Below the pieces are notes generated by a model that searched no databases, was not told the DNA's origin, and was given only the letters and a program-made list of their open reading frames with translations. The translations under genes and the position numbers were made by a program. This document shows, piece after piece, positions 8,736 to 18,161 of a DNA stretch of 64,000 nucleotides (the stretch's first letter is position 1; the number at the start of each line of letters is the position of its first letter). The stretch comes from Streptomyces sp. NBC_01235 (GTDB taxonomy: Bacteria > Actinomycetota > Actinomycetes > Streptomycetales > Streptomycetaceae): positions 7,936,001 through 8,000,000 of the forward strand of contig NZ_CP108513.1 of assembly GCF_035989285.1 (NCBI RefSeq), written 5' to 3'.

Positions 8736-9793
8736 TGTCTCTCACGGCCGGGAGCAGGCCCGACGGGACCCGTCCCGCCGCGGCCGTCGACGAACCGACG
8801 GCCGCGGTCGCCGAGGCGGCGGCTTCGGCGAAGGAGCGGGTGCCGCGCAAGGCAGGAAAGGCCGTCAAGGTCCCCTTCCGGGTCCGGCTGCGCCGCGACC
8901 GCGCGCTCATCCTGATGACGCTGCCCGTCATCCTCCTGCTCCTGCTCTTCAACTACGTCCCGCTGCTGGGCAACGTCGTCGCCTTCCAGGACTACGACCC
9001 GTACATCTCCAGCAACGGCGTCACCGCGATCTTCCACAGCCCCTGGGTCGGCGTCGAGCAGTTCTCGCGGATGATCGACGATCCGCTGTTCTGGAGCGCC
9101 GCGAAGAACACCATCGTGCTGTTCGTGCTCCAACTGGTGCTGTTCTTCCCGATCCCCATCGCCCTCGCGCTGCTCATCAACAGCGTGGTCCGGCCCCGGG
9201 TGCGGGCCGTGGCGCAGGCGATCATGTATCTGCCGCACTTCTTCTCGTGGGTCCTCGTGGTCACCGTGTTCCAGCAGATCTTCGGCGGCGCGGGCATCAT
9301 CGCCCAGACCCTGGAGAACCACGGCTGGACCGGCTTCGACCTGATGACCAACGCCGGCCTCTTCAAGTACCTGGTCACCGCGCAGGCCGTCTGGAAGGAC
9401 GCCGGCTGGGGGATCATCGTCTTCCTCGCCGCGCTGGCCGCCGTCAGCACCGACCTGTACGAGGCCGCCGCCATGGACGGCGCCGGGCGCTGGCGTCGCA
9501 TGTGGCACGTGACGCTGCCCGCGCTGCGCCCGGTGATCGCGCTGCTGCTGGTCCTCAGGGTGGGCGACGCGCTGAGCGTCGGCTTCGAGCAGTTCCTGCT
9601 CCAGCGGGACGCGGTCGGGGTCGGGGCCAGCGAGGTCCTCGACACCTACGTGTGGAACATGGGTATCCAGAACGGCGACTTCAGCTACGCGGCCGCGGTC
9701 GGCCTCGTCAAGGGAGCCATCGGATTGTGTCTCGTCCTTGGTGCGAACAAGTTCGCGCACCTGCTCGGCGAGCAGGGGGTGTACCAGAAGTGA
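8735..9793 (+). CDS. Sugar ABC transporter permease, LplB type
   Basis: This 352-residue inner-membrane permease has about six membrane helices after a 55-residue basic N-terminal extension. The cytoplasmic EAA loop (EAAAMDGAGRWRRMWHVTLP) contacts the ATPase. The family is the LplB branch of CUT1 importers, which pairs with long LplA-type binding proteins. The start overlaps the binding-protein stop (TGATG), so translation is coupled. No ATPase gene is present in the operon; in Streptomyces many CUT1 importers share the multitask ATPase MsiK encoded elsewhere. Confidence 0.93.
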   Translation: MSLTAGSRPDGTRPAAAVDEPTAAVAEAAASAKERVPRKAGKAVKVPFRVRLRRDRALILMTLPVILLLLLFNYVPLLGNVVAFQDYDPYISSNGVTAIFHSPWVGVEQFSRMIDDPLFWSAAKNTIVLFVLQLVLFFPIPIALALLINSVVRPRVRAVAQAIMYLPHFFSWVLVVTVFQQIFGGAGIIAQTLENHGWTGFDLMTNAGLFKYLVTAQAVWKDAGWGIIVFLAALAAVSTDLYEAAAMDGAGRWRRMWHVTLPALRPVIALLLVLRVGDALSVGFEQFLLQRDAVGVGASEVLDTYVWNMGIQNGDFSYAAAVGLVKGAIGLCLVLGANKFAHLLGEQGVYQK

Positions 9794-10716
9794 GCCTCAA
9801 CACGCAGCTCGTCCGCAGCCTCCAGGCCCCCGCCCGCCCCGCGTGGGAGGAGGAGCCCAACAAGGCCGGCCTCACCGCGAAGGGCGGCGTCCTGGTCCTG
9901 TGCTGCCTGGCGGTGCTCGGTCCGCTGTGGATCGTGATCGTCACCAGCCTCTCCCCGAAGCCGGTGATCGACCGGGTCGGCGGCCTCGTCGTGATCCCCC
10001 AGGGCATCACCTTCGTCAACTACACCGAACTGCTCAGCGGCGGCCAGGTCAGCCGGGCGATCATGGTCTCGGTCGGTGTCACGCTGGCCGGCACGCTGTT
10101 CTCGATGACGGTGTCGGTGCTCGCGGCCTACGGTCTGTCGCGGCCGGGGAGTCTGGGGCACCGGTTCTTCCTGGTGACCATGATGGCGACCATGTTCTTC
10201 GGGGCCGGCCTCATCCCGACGTACCTTCTGGTGCAGTCGCTGGGCCTCACCGACACCTATCTGTCCCTGATCCTGCCGAGCGCGGTCAGCGTCTTCAACA
10301 TCCTCGTCCTGCGGGCCTTCTTCATGGGCATCTCGCCCGAACTCACGGAGTCCGCGCGGATCGACGGGGCCAGTGACCTGCGCATCCTGCTGACCATCAT
10401 CATGCCGCTGTCGCGGGCGGTGCTGGCCGTCATCTCGCTGTTCTACGCGGTCGGCTACTGGAGTGCCTGGTTCAACGCGTCCATCTACCTCACCGACCAG
10501 GAGATGATGCCGCTGCAGAACGTGCTCATCCAGCTGGTCCAGAAGAACACCGAGGCGCCGACCGGCCTTCAGCAGGCGGTCCGCACGGGGCAGCTTTCCG
10601 CCCTCGGGCTGCAGATGTCTGTCATGGTCCTCGCGCTGATCCCCGTCGCGGTCGCATCGCCGTTCGTCCAGCGGCACTTCAAGAAGGGCATGTTGACGGG
10701 CGCGGTGAAGGGTTGA
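9790..10716 (+). CDS. Sugar ABC transporter permease, LplC type
   Basis: This 308-residue second permease of the importer has six membrane segments and an EAA-type loop (ESARIDGASDLRILLTIIMP). It forms the heterodimeric channel with the preceding gene product. The GTG at 9790 overlaps the previous stop as GTGA, a coupled start, and no other start with a ribosome site is present. The operon could continue into the GH74 gene, but the 147-base gap contains a repeat element. Confidence 0.92.
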   Translation: MSLNTQLVRSLQAPARPAWEEEPNKAGLTAKGGVLVLCCLAVLGPLWIVIVTSLSPKPVIDRVGGLVVIPQGITFVNYTELLSGGQVSRAIMVSVGVTLAGTLFSMTVSVLAAYGLSRPGSLGHRFFLVTMMATMFFGAGLIPTYLLVQSLGLTDTYLSLILPSAVSVFNILVLRAFFMGISPELTESARIDGASDLRILLTIIMPLSRAVLAVISLFYAVGYWSAWFNASIYLTDQEMMPLQNVLIQLVQKNTEAPTGLQQAVRTGQLSALGLQMSVMVLALIPVAVASPFVQRHFKKGMLTGAVKG

Positions 10717-10768
10717 CCTGCGCCTGATCGGTGGCGTGCCTGTGGTTGTGCGGCGACTGCGGGTTCGT

Positions 10769-10823
10769 TGTGGCTGGTCGCGCCCACGCGGCGGAGCCGC
10801 ATATCGATAGGGCCCGCGCCCCT
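10769..10823 (+). repeat. Streptomyces intergenic repeat, copy 1
   Basis: About 55 bases running TGTGGCTGGTCGCGCCC..GCGGCGGAGCCGCAT.TCGATAGGGCCCGCGCCCCT closely match the reverse complement of 37015-37074. It contains the small palindrome GCGGCGGAGCCGC and a GGGCCC core. Elements of this kind are scattered between Streptomyces genes. Here it lies between the permease and GH74 genes and could attenuate read-through. Confidence 0.75.
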
Positions 10824-10863
10824 GGGTGTGTTCACTCCCCCCTAGTTCAGAGCGAGGTTTGTC

Positions 10864-13074
10864 ATGCTTACGTCCCGCCTCAGTCGGCGTGCCGTTCTTG
10901 CCGGGAGTGCGGCCGCTGCCGCGCTCACCGCACTGCCCGTAACCCAGGGACGTGCGCATGCCGTTGAGGCCGCCGCCCCCGCCTACCGCTGGCGCACCGC
11001 CGTCATCGGCGGCACCGGATTCGTCACCGGCGTCCTCTTCCACCCCACCGTCCGCGGTCTCGCCTACGCCCGTACCGACATCGGCGGCGCCTACCGCTGG
11101 GACGACGGAGCCGCCCGCTGGACCCCCCTCACCGACCACCTCGGCTGGGACGACTGGAACCTCCTCGGGGTCGAGGCCCTCGCCGTCGACCCCGCGCACC
11201 CGAACCGCCTCTACCTCGCCCTCGGCACCTACGCCCAGTCCTGGGCCGGCAACGGCGCCGTCCTGCGCTCGGAGGACCGCGGTGCCACCTGGGCCCGTAC
11301 CGACCTCGCCGTGAAGCTGGGCGGGAACGAGGACGGTCGGGGCATGGGGGAGCGGCTGCTGGTCGACCCGCGCGACAGCGACACGCTGTGGCTCGGGACG
11401 CGGCACGACGGGCTGCTCAGGTCGACCGACCGAGGCGCGACCTGGGCAGCCGCCACCGGCTTTCCGGGCACGCCGAGCGCGAGCGGCCAGGGCGTCACCC
11501 TCCTCGTCGCCGCCGGCCGCACCCTCTACGCCGGCTGGGGCGACTCCGACGGAACCACCGCCAACCTGTTCCGCACCGCCGACGGCAGTACCTGGGAAGC
11601 CGTGCCCGGGCAGCCGTTCGGCACCGCCGCCAAGGTCCCCGTCCGCGCCGCCCACGACTGCCACACCCGTGAGCTGTACGTGACGTACGCCAACGCGCCC
11701 GGCCCGGGCGGCCAGTCCGACGGCAGCGTGCACAAGCTGGCCACGGCCACCGGCAAGTGGACCGACGTCACGCCGGTGAAGCCGGGCGGCACCACGAGCG
11801 ACGGCTCCTCGGACACCTTCGGCTACGGCGGCGCTGCCGTGGACGCCCGTCGCCCCGGCACCGTCGTCGTCTCCACCAACAACCGCTGGGCGGCGGTCGA
11901 CACCCTGTACCGGACCACGAACGGCGGCCGCACCTGGACGTCCCTGAAGGACTCGGCGGTCCTCGACGTGTCCGAGACCCCGTTCCTCACCTTCGGCGCC
12001 GACCAGCCCAAGTTCGGCTGGTGGATCCAGGCCGTCGCCGTCGACCCGTACGACTCGCAGCACGTCCTCTACGGCACCGGCGCCACGCTCTACGGCACCC
12101 GCGACCTGAAGCACTGGGCCCCGCAGATCCGCGGCCTGGAGGAGACCTCCGTGCGCCGGCTGATCTCGCCCCCGACCGGGGAGGCGCACCTGATCAGCGG
12201 CCTGGGGGACGTCGGTGTGATGTACCACGAGCGGCTCACGGCGTCGCCGTCGCGGGGCATGGCGACGAACCCCGTGTTCGGGTCGGCGACGGGACTCGCG
12301 CAGGCCGCGGCCAGGCCGTCGTACGTCGTCCGCACCGGCTGGGGCGACCACGGCAACGGCGCCTGCTCGAACGACGGCGGCAAGTCCTGGTCGCCCTTCG
12401 CCGCTCAGCCCGCCCTCGCCAAGGACGCACCGGGGCCGATCGCCACCAACACCGACGGCAGCGTGCTGCTGTGGACCTTCGTGCACTGGGACGGCACCAA
12501 GTACCCCGCGCAGCGCTCCGCGGACAACGGCGCCACCTGGTCCGAGGTCTCCTCCTTCCCCAAGGGCGCCACCCCGCTTGCCGACCCGGCCGACCCGACG
12601 CGCTTCTACGCCTACGACACCGACACGGGAACCCTGTTCGCCAGCACGGACGGTGGCCGTACCTTCACCGGGCGCGCGAGCGGACTGCCCTTTGGCGACA
12701 GCCAGTTCCAGCTGGCCGCGGCCCCGGGGCGCTCCGGCGACCTGTGGCTGAGCACCAAGTGGAACGGCCTCTACCGGTCCACCGACGGCGGGGCGACCTT
12801 CACCAAGCTCACCAGCTGCTGGGCCTCGTACACCCTCGCCTTCGGCAAGGCCGCCGCCGAGGGGGACTACCCGGCGATCTACCAGGTCGGCTCCACGGAG
12901 GCGATCACCGCCGTGTACCGCTCCGACGACGGCGCGCAGACCTGGGTGCGGATCAACGACGACCAGCACCAGTGGGGATGGATCGGCGCGACCATCGCCG
13001 CCGACCCGCGGATCCACGGCCGCGTCTACATCGCCACCAACGGGCGCGGCATCCAGTACGGGGAGCCCGTCTGA
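10864..13074 (+). CDS. GH74 xyloglucanase, Tat-exported
   Basis: This 736-residue family 74 glycoside hydrolase cleaves the beta-1,4-glucan backbone of xyloglucan or its oligomers. The signal region has twin arginines (SRRAVLAG) and an Ala-rich stretch ending near ALTALPVTQGRAHA, so the enzyme is secreted folded. The mature part is a double beta-propeller built from repeats with DGGxTW/SxDxGxTW signatures (for example SEDRGATW, STDRGATW, STDGGRTF). RTDIGGAYRW, with Asp at about 72, is the GH74 catalytic motif. No carbohydrate-binding module is attached, so soluble or released xyloglucan is the likely target. ATG 10864 has GAGCGAGG upstream. Its stop overlaps the GH42 start, making GH74-GH42-GH95 a coupled set. 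Endo or exo mode cannot be read from the sequence. Confidence 0.9.
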   Translation: MLTSRLSRRAVLAGSAAAAALTALPVTQGRAHAVEAAAPAYRWRTAVIGGTGFVTGVLFHPTVRGLAYARTDIGGAYRWDDGAARWTPLTDHLGWDDWNLLGVEALAVDPAHPNRLYLALGTYAQSWAGNGAVLRSEDRGATWARTDLAVKLGGNEDGRGMGERLLVDPRDSDTLWLGTRHDGLLRSTDRGATWAAATGFPGTPSASGQGVTLLVAAGRTLYAGWGDSDGTTANLFRTADGSTWEAVPGQPFGTAAKVPVRAAHDCHTRELYVTYANAPGPGGQSDGSVHKLATATGKWTDVTPVKPGGTTSDGSSDTFGYGGAAVDARRPGTVVVSTNNRWAAVDTLYRTTNGGRTWTSLKDSAVLDVSETPFLTFGADQPKFGWWIQAVAVDPYDSQHVLYGTGATLYGTRDLKHWAPQIRGLEETSVRRLISPPTGEAHLISGLGDVGVMYHERLTASPSRGMATNPVFGSATGLAQAAARPSYVVRTGWGDHGNGACSNDGGKSWSPFAAQPALAKDAPGPIATNTDGSVLLWTFVHWDGTKYPAQRSADNGATWSEVSSFPKGATPLADPADPTRFYAYDTDTGTLFASTDGGRTFTGRASGLPFGDSQFQLAAAPGRSGDLWLSTKWNGLYRSTDGGATFTKLTSCWASYTLAFGKAAAEGDYPAIYQVGSTEAITAVYRSDDGAQTWVRINDDQHQWGWIGATIAADPRIHGRVYIATNGRGIQYGEPV

Positions 13075-15056
13075 TGCCGGCCCCCGACCGGCCCGGCCTC
13101 GCCGACGCCACCCGTGGCCGCATTCTCTTCGGCGGCGACTACAACCCCGAGCAGTGGCCCGAGGAGACCTGGCACGAGGACGTCCGGCTCATGAAGGACG
13201 CCGGCGTCAACTCCGTCACCCTCGGCGTCTTCTCCTGGGCGAAGCTCGAACCCGAGCCGGGCGCACGGGAGTTCGGCTGGCTGGACCGGCTCATGGACCT
13301 GATGCACGACCACGGCATCGGCGTCGTCCTGGCCACCCCCACCTCCGCCCCGCCCCCGTGGCTGGGCCGGCTGCACCCGGACACCCTGCCCCGCGACGAG
13401 AACGGCGACGTCGAATGGTGGGGCGGCCGGCAGCACTTTTCGCACTCCAGCGCCACCTACCGCCGCTACGCCGCCGCCATCACCGAGGACCTGGCCGCCC
13501 GCTACGGCGGCCACCCCGCCCTCACCATGTGGCACATCAACAACGAGTACTGCACCGCCGACCACGGCGACGAGGCGGCCGCCGCCTTCCGCCGCTGGCT
13601 GCGCGACAGGTACGGCACGCTCGACGCCCTCAACACCGCCTGGGGCACGGCCTTCTGGAGTCAGGGCTACGACAGCTGGGACGCCGTCCTGCCCGCCCGC
13701 CGCACCCACTACCTGAAGAACCCCGCCCAGGTGCTGGACTTCCGGCGCTTCACCTCCGACGCGCTCCTGGAGTGCTACGTCGCCGAACGCGACATCGTCG
13801 CCCGGCACACCCCGCACATCCCGGTCACCACCAACTTCATGCCGCTCTTCTTCGGCCAGGACGCCTGGCGCTGGGCCGAGGAGGAGGACGTCGTCTCGGT
13901 CGACCTCTACCCCGACCCGCGCGACCCGCTCGGCGCCCAACACGCGGCTCTCGTGCAGGACTTGACCCGGTCCCAGGCCCGCGGCCCCTGGATGTTGATG
14001 GAACAGGCGGCCGGTCCCGTCAACTGGCGTGGGGTGAACCACCCCAAGCCGCGCGGCCTCAACCGCCTCTGGTCCCTCCAGGCCGTGGCCCGCGGTGCGG
14101 ACGCCGTCTGCTACTTCCAGTGGCGCCAGTCCCGGCAGGGCGCCGAGAAGTTCCACTCCGGGATGGTCAGCCACGCGGGCGAACAAGGCCGCACCTTCCA
14201 GGAGGTCAAGCAGCTCGGTGTCGAACTGGCCCGCGTCAGCTCTGAGGTGACGGATCGTCATGTCACTGCGGACGTCGCGATCCTGCACGACTGGCACGCA
14301 TGGTGGGCCGGCGCCCAGGACGGCCGCCCCTCCACCCACGTCGACCACCCGGCCGTCCTGCACGCCTGGCACCGCGCCCTGTGGGAGGCCCACCTCACCA
14401 CCGACTTCGCCCACCCCGAGCACGACCTCACCGGCTACCAACTGGTTGTCGTCCCGCAGCTGTACGCGATGACGGACGCGGCGATCGACAACCTCCTCAC
14501 CTACGCCCGCCGCGGCGGCACCCTCGTGGCGGGCTTCCTGACCGGTGTGGCCGACGAGGACGACCGGGTCCGTCCCGGCGGCATGGACGCCCGGCTGCGC
14601 GAGCTGTTCGGCATCCGTACCCTGCACGAGTGGTGGCCGCTGGAGTCGGGGGAGGGCGTCGAGACCGACGGCTTCCGCGGAACTCTTTGGTCGGAGGAGC
14701 TGGAAGCGGCCGCACAGGACGCGGTGGAAACCGTCTACAAGGGCGGCGAGCTCGACGGACTGCCCGCCGTCCTGCGCAACGACCGCGCCTGGTACCTCTC
14801 CACCCTCCCCGAGCCCGACGCCTTGCGCGCACTGCTCGCCCGCATCGCCGCCGACGCGGGCGCCCGGCCCGTCCTCGAAGGCCTCCCGCCGGGCGTCGAG
14901 GCCGTACGCCGGGGCGAGCTGCTGTTCCTGCTCCACCACGGCCGCGAGCCGGTCACCGTCGAGCTCCCGGGCACCCACCACGACCTGCTGACCGGGACGA
15001 CGGTCACGGACGAGGTCACGCTGGACCGCTACGGCGTGGTGGTGTTGCGCTCATGA
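13074..15056 (+). CDS. GH42 beta-galactosidase
   Basis: This 660-residue family 42 enzyme hydrolyses terminal beta-galactosides. The TIM barrel begins with FGGDYNPEQWPEETW. The acid/base Glu is at about 158 in MWHINNEY and the nucleophile Glu at about 310 in LMEQAAGPVNW. The glutamine-amidotransferase-like trimerisation domain and a short C-terminal beta domain follow, a typical full-length architecture. No signal peptide is present, so it is cytoplasmic. ATG 13074 overlaps the GH74 stop (TGATG) and its own stop overlaps the next start. In xyloglucan it would remove galactose from Gal-Xyl side chains after fucose has been released by the GH95 enzyme. Confidence 0.93.
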   Translation: MPAPDRPGLADATRGRILFGGDYNPEQWPEETWHEDVRLMKDAGVNSVTLGVFSWAKLEPEPGAREFGWLDRLMDLMHDHGIGVVLATPTSAPPPWLGRLHPDTLPRDENGDVEWWGGRQHFSHSSATYRRYAAAITEDLAARYGGHPALTMWHINNEYCTADHGDEAAAAFRRWLRDRYGTLDALNTAWGTAFWSQGYDSWDAVLPARRTHYLKNPAQVLDFRRFTSDALLECYVAERDIVARHTPHIPVTTNFMPLFFGQDAWRWAEEEDVVSVDLYPDPRDPLGAQHAALVQDLTRSQARGPWMLMEQAAGPVNWRGVNHPKPRGLNRLWSLQAVARGADAVCYFQWRQSRQGAEKFHSGMVSHAGEQGRTFQEVKQLGVELARVSSEVTDRHVTADVAILHDWHAWWAGAQDGRPSTHVDHPAVLHAWHRALWEAHLTTDFAHPEHDLTGYQLVVVPQLYAMTDAAIDNLLTYARRGGTLVAGFLTGVADEDDRVRPGGMDARLRELFGIRTLHEWWPLESGEGVETDGFRGTLWSEELEAAAQDAVETVYKGGELDGLPAVLRNDRAWYLSTLPEPDALRALLARIAADAGARPVLEGLPPGVEAVRRGELLFLLHHGREPVTVELPGTHHDLLTGTTVTDEVTLDRYGVVVLRS

Positions 15057-17311
15057 CCAACGTCTCGTCCCGCGCCCACCCCGCTCGCCCGCGCACCGAC
15101 CGCCCCGTGCACGGAACCCATGAGTACCAGCCCGCCTTCCGCTGGGAGGACGCCTTCCTCAGCGGCAACGGCCACCACGGCACCCTCACGTTCGGCGACC
15201 CGTTCGACGACCGGGTCGTCGTCACGCACCACACCCTGGTCCGTCCCAACGGTGCCGAACACGCCCGCCCGCCCGAGCTCGCCGCCGAACTCACCTCCCT
15301 CCAGGACAAGTTGCTGGCCGGAGAGTGGAAAGCCGCCGAAAGCTTCACCGACGGCCGGTCCCTGCAGTGGGTCCAGCCCTTCCACCCGGCCTTCCAGATA
15401 CGGCTGCGCAGAGCGCCCTCGGACGAGCCGCGCCGCTACCGCATGCGCTCCGTCGACTTCACCACCGGCGAGACCAGCGCCACCTGCGTGGGCGGCACCA
15501 GCCGGGTCTTCGTCTCCCGCGCCGACGACGTGATCGTCCAACAGGTCACCGGCCTCGACCTGGACATCTCCCTGGACCACCGGCTCCCGGGCGCGCCCGC
15601 CGACCTCGCCGTCGGCCAGGGCTCCGTCCTCACCCCGGACGGCGCCCTGCTCACCCTGCGCGCCCGCTACCCCGGCAGTGACCGCGCCTACACGGGCGTG
15701 ACCCTCGTCGTCGCCACCGGCGGCCGCGCCGAACTCACCCTCCCCGGCGTGCGGGTCACCGGCGCCGAGTCCGTGCTGCTGCTCACCCGCGTGCGCCGGC
15801 ACACCGGCGAACTGGACGTCATCGGGGAACAGCGCGCCCTCGGCGACCTGCCGCACTCCTACGACGACCTGCTCGCCCGCCATCTCCCCCTGCACCGCAC
15901 CGCCTACGACCGCGTCACGCTCGACCTCCACGCCGACCCGGGCGAGCGCGGTCTCCCCGGCTCCGAGCTGCTGGAACGCCCCCGCAGCGCGGCTCTCCTG
16001 GAGCGCCTCTTCGCCGCGGGCCGCTACCACCTCCTGTCCTCCTCCGGCCTCAACCCGCCCCGCCTTCCGGGCCTGTGGACCGGCGACTGGGACACGGCCT
16101 GGGCAGGGGCCTTCACCAACGACGCCAACGTCAACCTCCAGACCGCCTCCGCCGCCTCCGCAGCCCTCCCCGAAGTCACCGACGCCCTCGCCTCTCTGAT
16201 CCACCGCCAGTTCGCCGACTGGCGCGAGAACGCCCGTGCGGTCTTCGGCGCCCGGGGCGCGGTCGCGCCCGCCCACACCGACGGCGAGTCCGGGCTGACG
16301 TACCACTTCAGCCGTGAGTACCCCCTGCACCTGTGGACCGCCGGCGCCGACTGGCTGCTCAAACCGCTCGTCGACCACGACGAGACCCGCGGCGCCCGCG
16401 ACCCTCGCACCGCCGCCGCCCTCGCCGAAGTCGCCCGGTTCTACGAGGACTTCCTCACCCGGACCGACCCGGACGACCCCGACGGCCACCTCGTCGTCGT
16501 CCCCTCCTACTCGCCCGAGAACCGGCCCGCGGGCGCGAGCTGGGGTGCCCTCAACGCGGCCATGGACCTCTCGGCGGCCCGGCACGCCCTGCTCACCGCC
16601 GCCGCGTACCACCCGGAGAACCCCGGCCGGGCCGACCGCTGGCGCGCCCTCGCCGACCGCCTCCCGCCCCACCGGACCAACGCCGACGGCGCCCTCGCCG
16701 AATGGGCGTGGCCCGGCCTCGACGACACCTACGACCACCGCCACCTCAGCCATCTCTACGGCGTCTGGCCCCTGGACGAGATCAACCCCTACGACACCCC
16801 GCGTCTCGCGGCCGCCGCCCAGCGCGCCCTCGAACTGCGCGGCGCCGAGAACGACTCCGCGCACGGCCACCTCCACCACGCGCTGATCGCGGCCCGCCTG
16901 CGCGACGGCCACCGGGTCGCCCACGCCCTCGGCGCCGTCCTGGACGGCGACTTCTTCCACGCCTCCCTGATGAGCGCCCACTACCCCCGCCGCGACGTCT
17001 ACAACGCCGACGCCGCGCACACCCTGCCCGCCGTGCTGATCGAGACGCTCGTCCAGTCGACCCCCGACCGGCTGGTCCTGCTGCCCGCGCTCGACCCCGC
17101 CCTCCCCACGGGCGAACTCCGGGGCGTGCGCACCCGTTTCGGCGCCGAACTCGACCTCACCTGGGGCCCCGACGGCGCCCGGGCCGTCCTGAAGCCGCAC
17201 CGCAGCCACCGCATCGAAGTCCGGACTTCCTCCGGCGACGGCGACAGCGACGCACAGCCGCTCGACCTCGTCGCCGGAGAAGACCACGTTCTCACCCTGG
17301 GGACGTGGTGA
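15053..17311 (+). CDS. GH95 alpha-L-fucosidase-type hydrolase
   Basis: This 752-residue family 95 protein has an N-terminal beta-sandwich (WEDAFLSGNGHHGTLTFGDP is the conserved opening) and an (alpha/alpha)6 barrel with NDANVNLQ and HRHLSHLYGVWP, a GH95 hallmark. Family members release alpha-1,2-L-fucose or alpha-L-galactose by inversion. No signal peptide is visible, which indicates cytoplasmic action on imported oligosaccharide. The ATG at 15053 overlaps the GH42 stop as ATGA. Removal of the fucosyl cap of plant xyloglucan side chains fits the surrounding genes; an alpha-galactosidase-like specificity cannot be excluded. Confidence 0.88.
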   Translation: MTNVSSRAHPARPRTDRPVHGTHEYQPAFRWEDAFLSGNGHHGTLTFGDPFDDRVVVTHHTLVRPNGAEHARPPELAAELTSLQDKLLAGEWKAAESFTDGRSLQWVQPFHPAFQIRLRRAPSDEPRRYRMRSVDFTTGETSATCVGGTSRVFVSRADDVIVQQVTGLDLDISLDHRLPGAPADLAVGQGSVLTPDGALLTLRARYPGSDRAYTGVTLVVATGGRAELTLPGVRVTGAESVLLLTRVRRHTGELDVIGEQRALGDLPHSYDDLLARHLPLHRTAYDRVTLDLHADPGERGLPGSELLERPRSAALLERLFAAGRYHLLSSSGLNPPRLPGLWTGDWDTAWAGAFTNDANVNLQTASAASAALPEVTDALASLIHRQFADWRENARAVFGARGAVAPAHTDGESGLTYHFSREYPLHLWTAGADWLLKPLVDHDETRGARDPRTAAALAEVARFYEDFLTRTDPDDPDGHLVVVPSYSPENRPAGASWGALNAAMDLSAARHALLTAAAYHPENPGRADRWRALADRLPPHRTNADGALAEWAWPGLDDTYDHRHLSHLYGVWPLDEINPYDTPRLAAAAQRALELRGAENDSAHGHLHHALIAARLRDGHRVAHALGAVLDGDFFHASLMSAHYPRRDVYNADAAHTLPAVLIETLVQSTPDRLVLLPALDPALPTGELRGVRTRFGAELDLTWGPDGARAVLKPHRSHRIEVRTSSGDGDSDAQPLDLVAGEDHVLTLGTW

Positions 17312-17362
17312 CTCCCCCCGAAACAAACGCAGTTCCCCCCCCCACCCATGGAAGGGACACCC

Positions 17363-18082
17363 ATGGCAACACGCACCCGCACCCTCGGCAGGATCGCCAA
17401 GGTCCTGCTCGCCCCCACCCTCGCCCTCGGCGCCACCGTGGGCCTCGCCGCCGCCCCCGCCTCGGCCGCCGTCTGGAGCAGCTGCGAGCAGTACGGCAAC
17501 ACCAGCCTGAACGGCTACACCCTCTACAACAACATCTGGGGCTCCGGCGCCGGCAGCCAGTGCTTCTGGGCGAACTCCGGCACCAACTGGGGCGTCTGGG
17601 CCAACCACCCCAACACCGGCGGCATCAAGTCCTACCCGAACTCCAAGAAGGTGGTCAACAAGACGATCACCTCGCTCGGTTCGCTGACCGGCAGCTACAA
17701 CGTCACCGTCCCGTCGTCCGGCTCGTACAACACCTCGTACGACATCTGGGACACCGACTACGACTACGAGGTCATGCTCTGGGTCAACAAGACCGGAGCC
17801 GTCGGCCCGCTCGGCACCTCGCAGGGCACGGTCACCCTCGGCGGCCACACCTGGACCGTCTACAAGGGCAACAACACCGCCAACGACGTGTTCTCCTTCG
17901 TGCGCACCTCGAACTCGACGTCCGGCACCGTCAACATCCTCCCGATCCTGAAGTGGATCAAGGACACCAAGGGCTGGTTCGGCAACGAGACCATCGGGGA
18001 CGTGCAGTTCGGCTTCGAGATCACCTCGTCGTCCGGCGGCCTCGACTTCCAGACCAACAGCGCGACGGTCAGCAGCAGCTGA
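17363..18082 (+). CDS. Secreted GH12 endo-beta-1,4-glucanase/xyloglucanase
   Basis: This 239-residue family 12 enzyme has a 35-residue Sec signal peptide (basic N-region, Ala/Leu core, cleavage near APASAA). The jelly-roll fold carries the nucleophile Glu at about 136 in YEVMLWVN and the acid/base Glu at about 219 in QFGFEITSSSGG. An ATG at 17348 lacks a ribosome site; GGAAGGGA lies 8 bases before the ATG at 17363, which is therefore used. No binding module is attached. GH12 members act on cellulose, mixed-linkage glucan or xyloglucan; xyloglucan is favoured by context. The gene follows the GH95 gene by 51 bases and ends at a strong hairpin. Confidence 0.9.
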   Translation: MATRTRTLGRIAKVLLAPTLALGATVGLAAAPASAAVWSSCEQYGNTSLNGYTLYNNIWGSGAGSQCFWANSGTNWGVWANHPNTGGIKSYPNSKKVVNKTITSLGSLTGSYNVTVPSSGSYNTSYDIWDTDYDYEVMLWVNKTGAVGPLGTSQGTVTLGGHTWTVYKGNNTANDVFSFVRTSNSTSGTVNILPILKWIKDTKGWFGNETIGDVQFGFEITSSSGGLDFQTNSATVSSS

Positions 18083-18121
18083 CCGGAAACCGGCAGCTGA
18101 GCGGCGGCCGATCGGCGGCCA

Positions 18122-18153
18122 GGGCCGGCTCCGCGTTCGCGCGGGGCCGGCCC
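18122..18153. terminator. Terminator between GH12 and sulfotransferase genes
   Basis: A 14-bp stem, GGGCCGGCTCCGCG (18122-18135) with its partner at 18140-18153 and one G-U pair, closes a TTCG tetraloop between convergent genes. It ends the transporter/hydrolase transcript. Confidence 0.8.
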
Positions 18154-18161
18154 CCGCCGTG

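Noticed and set aside
9685..13017. 1110-codon minus-strand open frame opposite the permease and GH74 genes
   Set aside because: It spans two unrelated plus-strand genes and a repeat, so it is not a gene.
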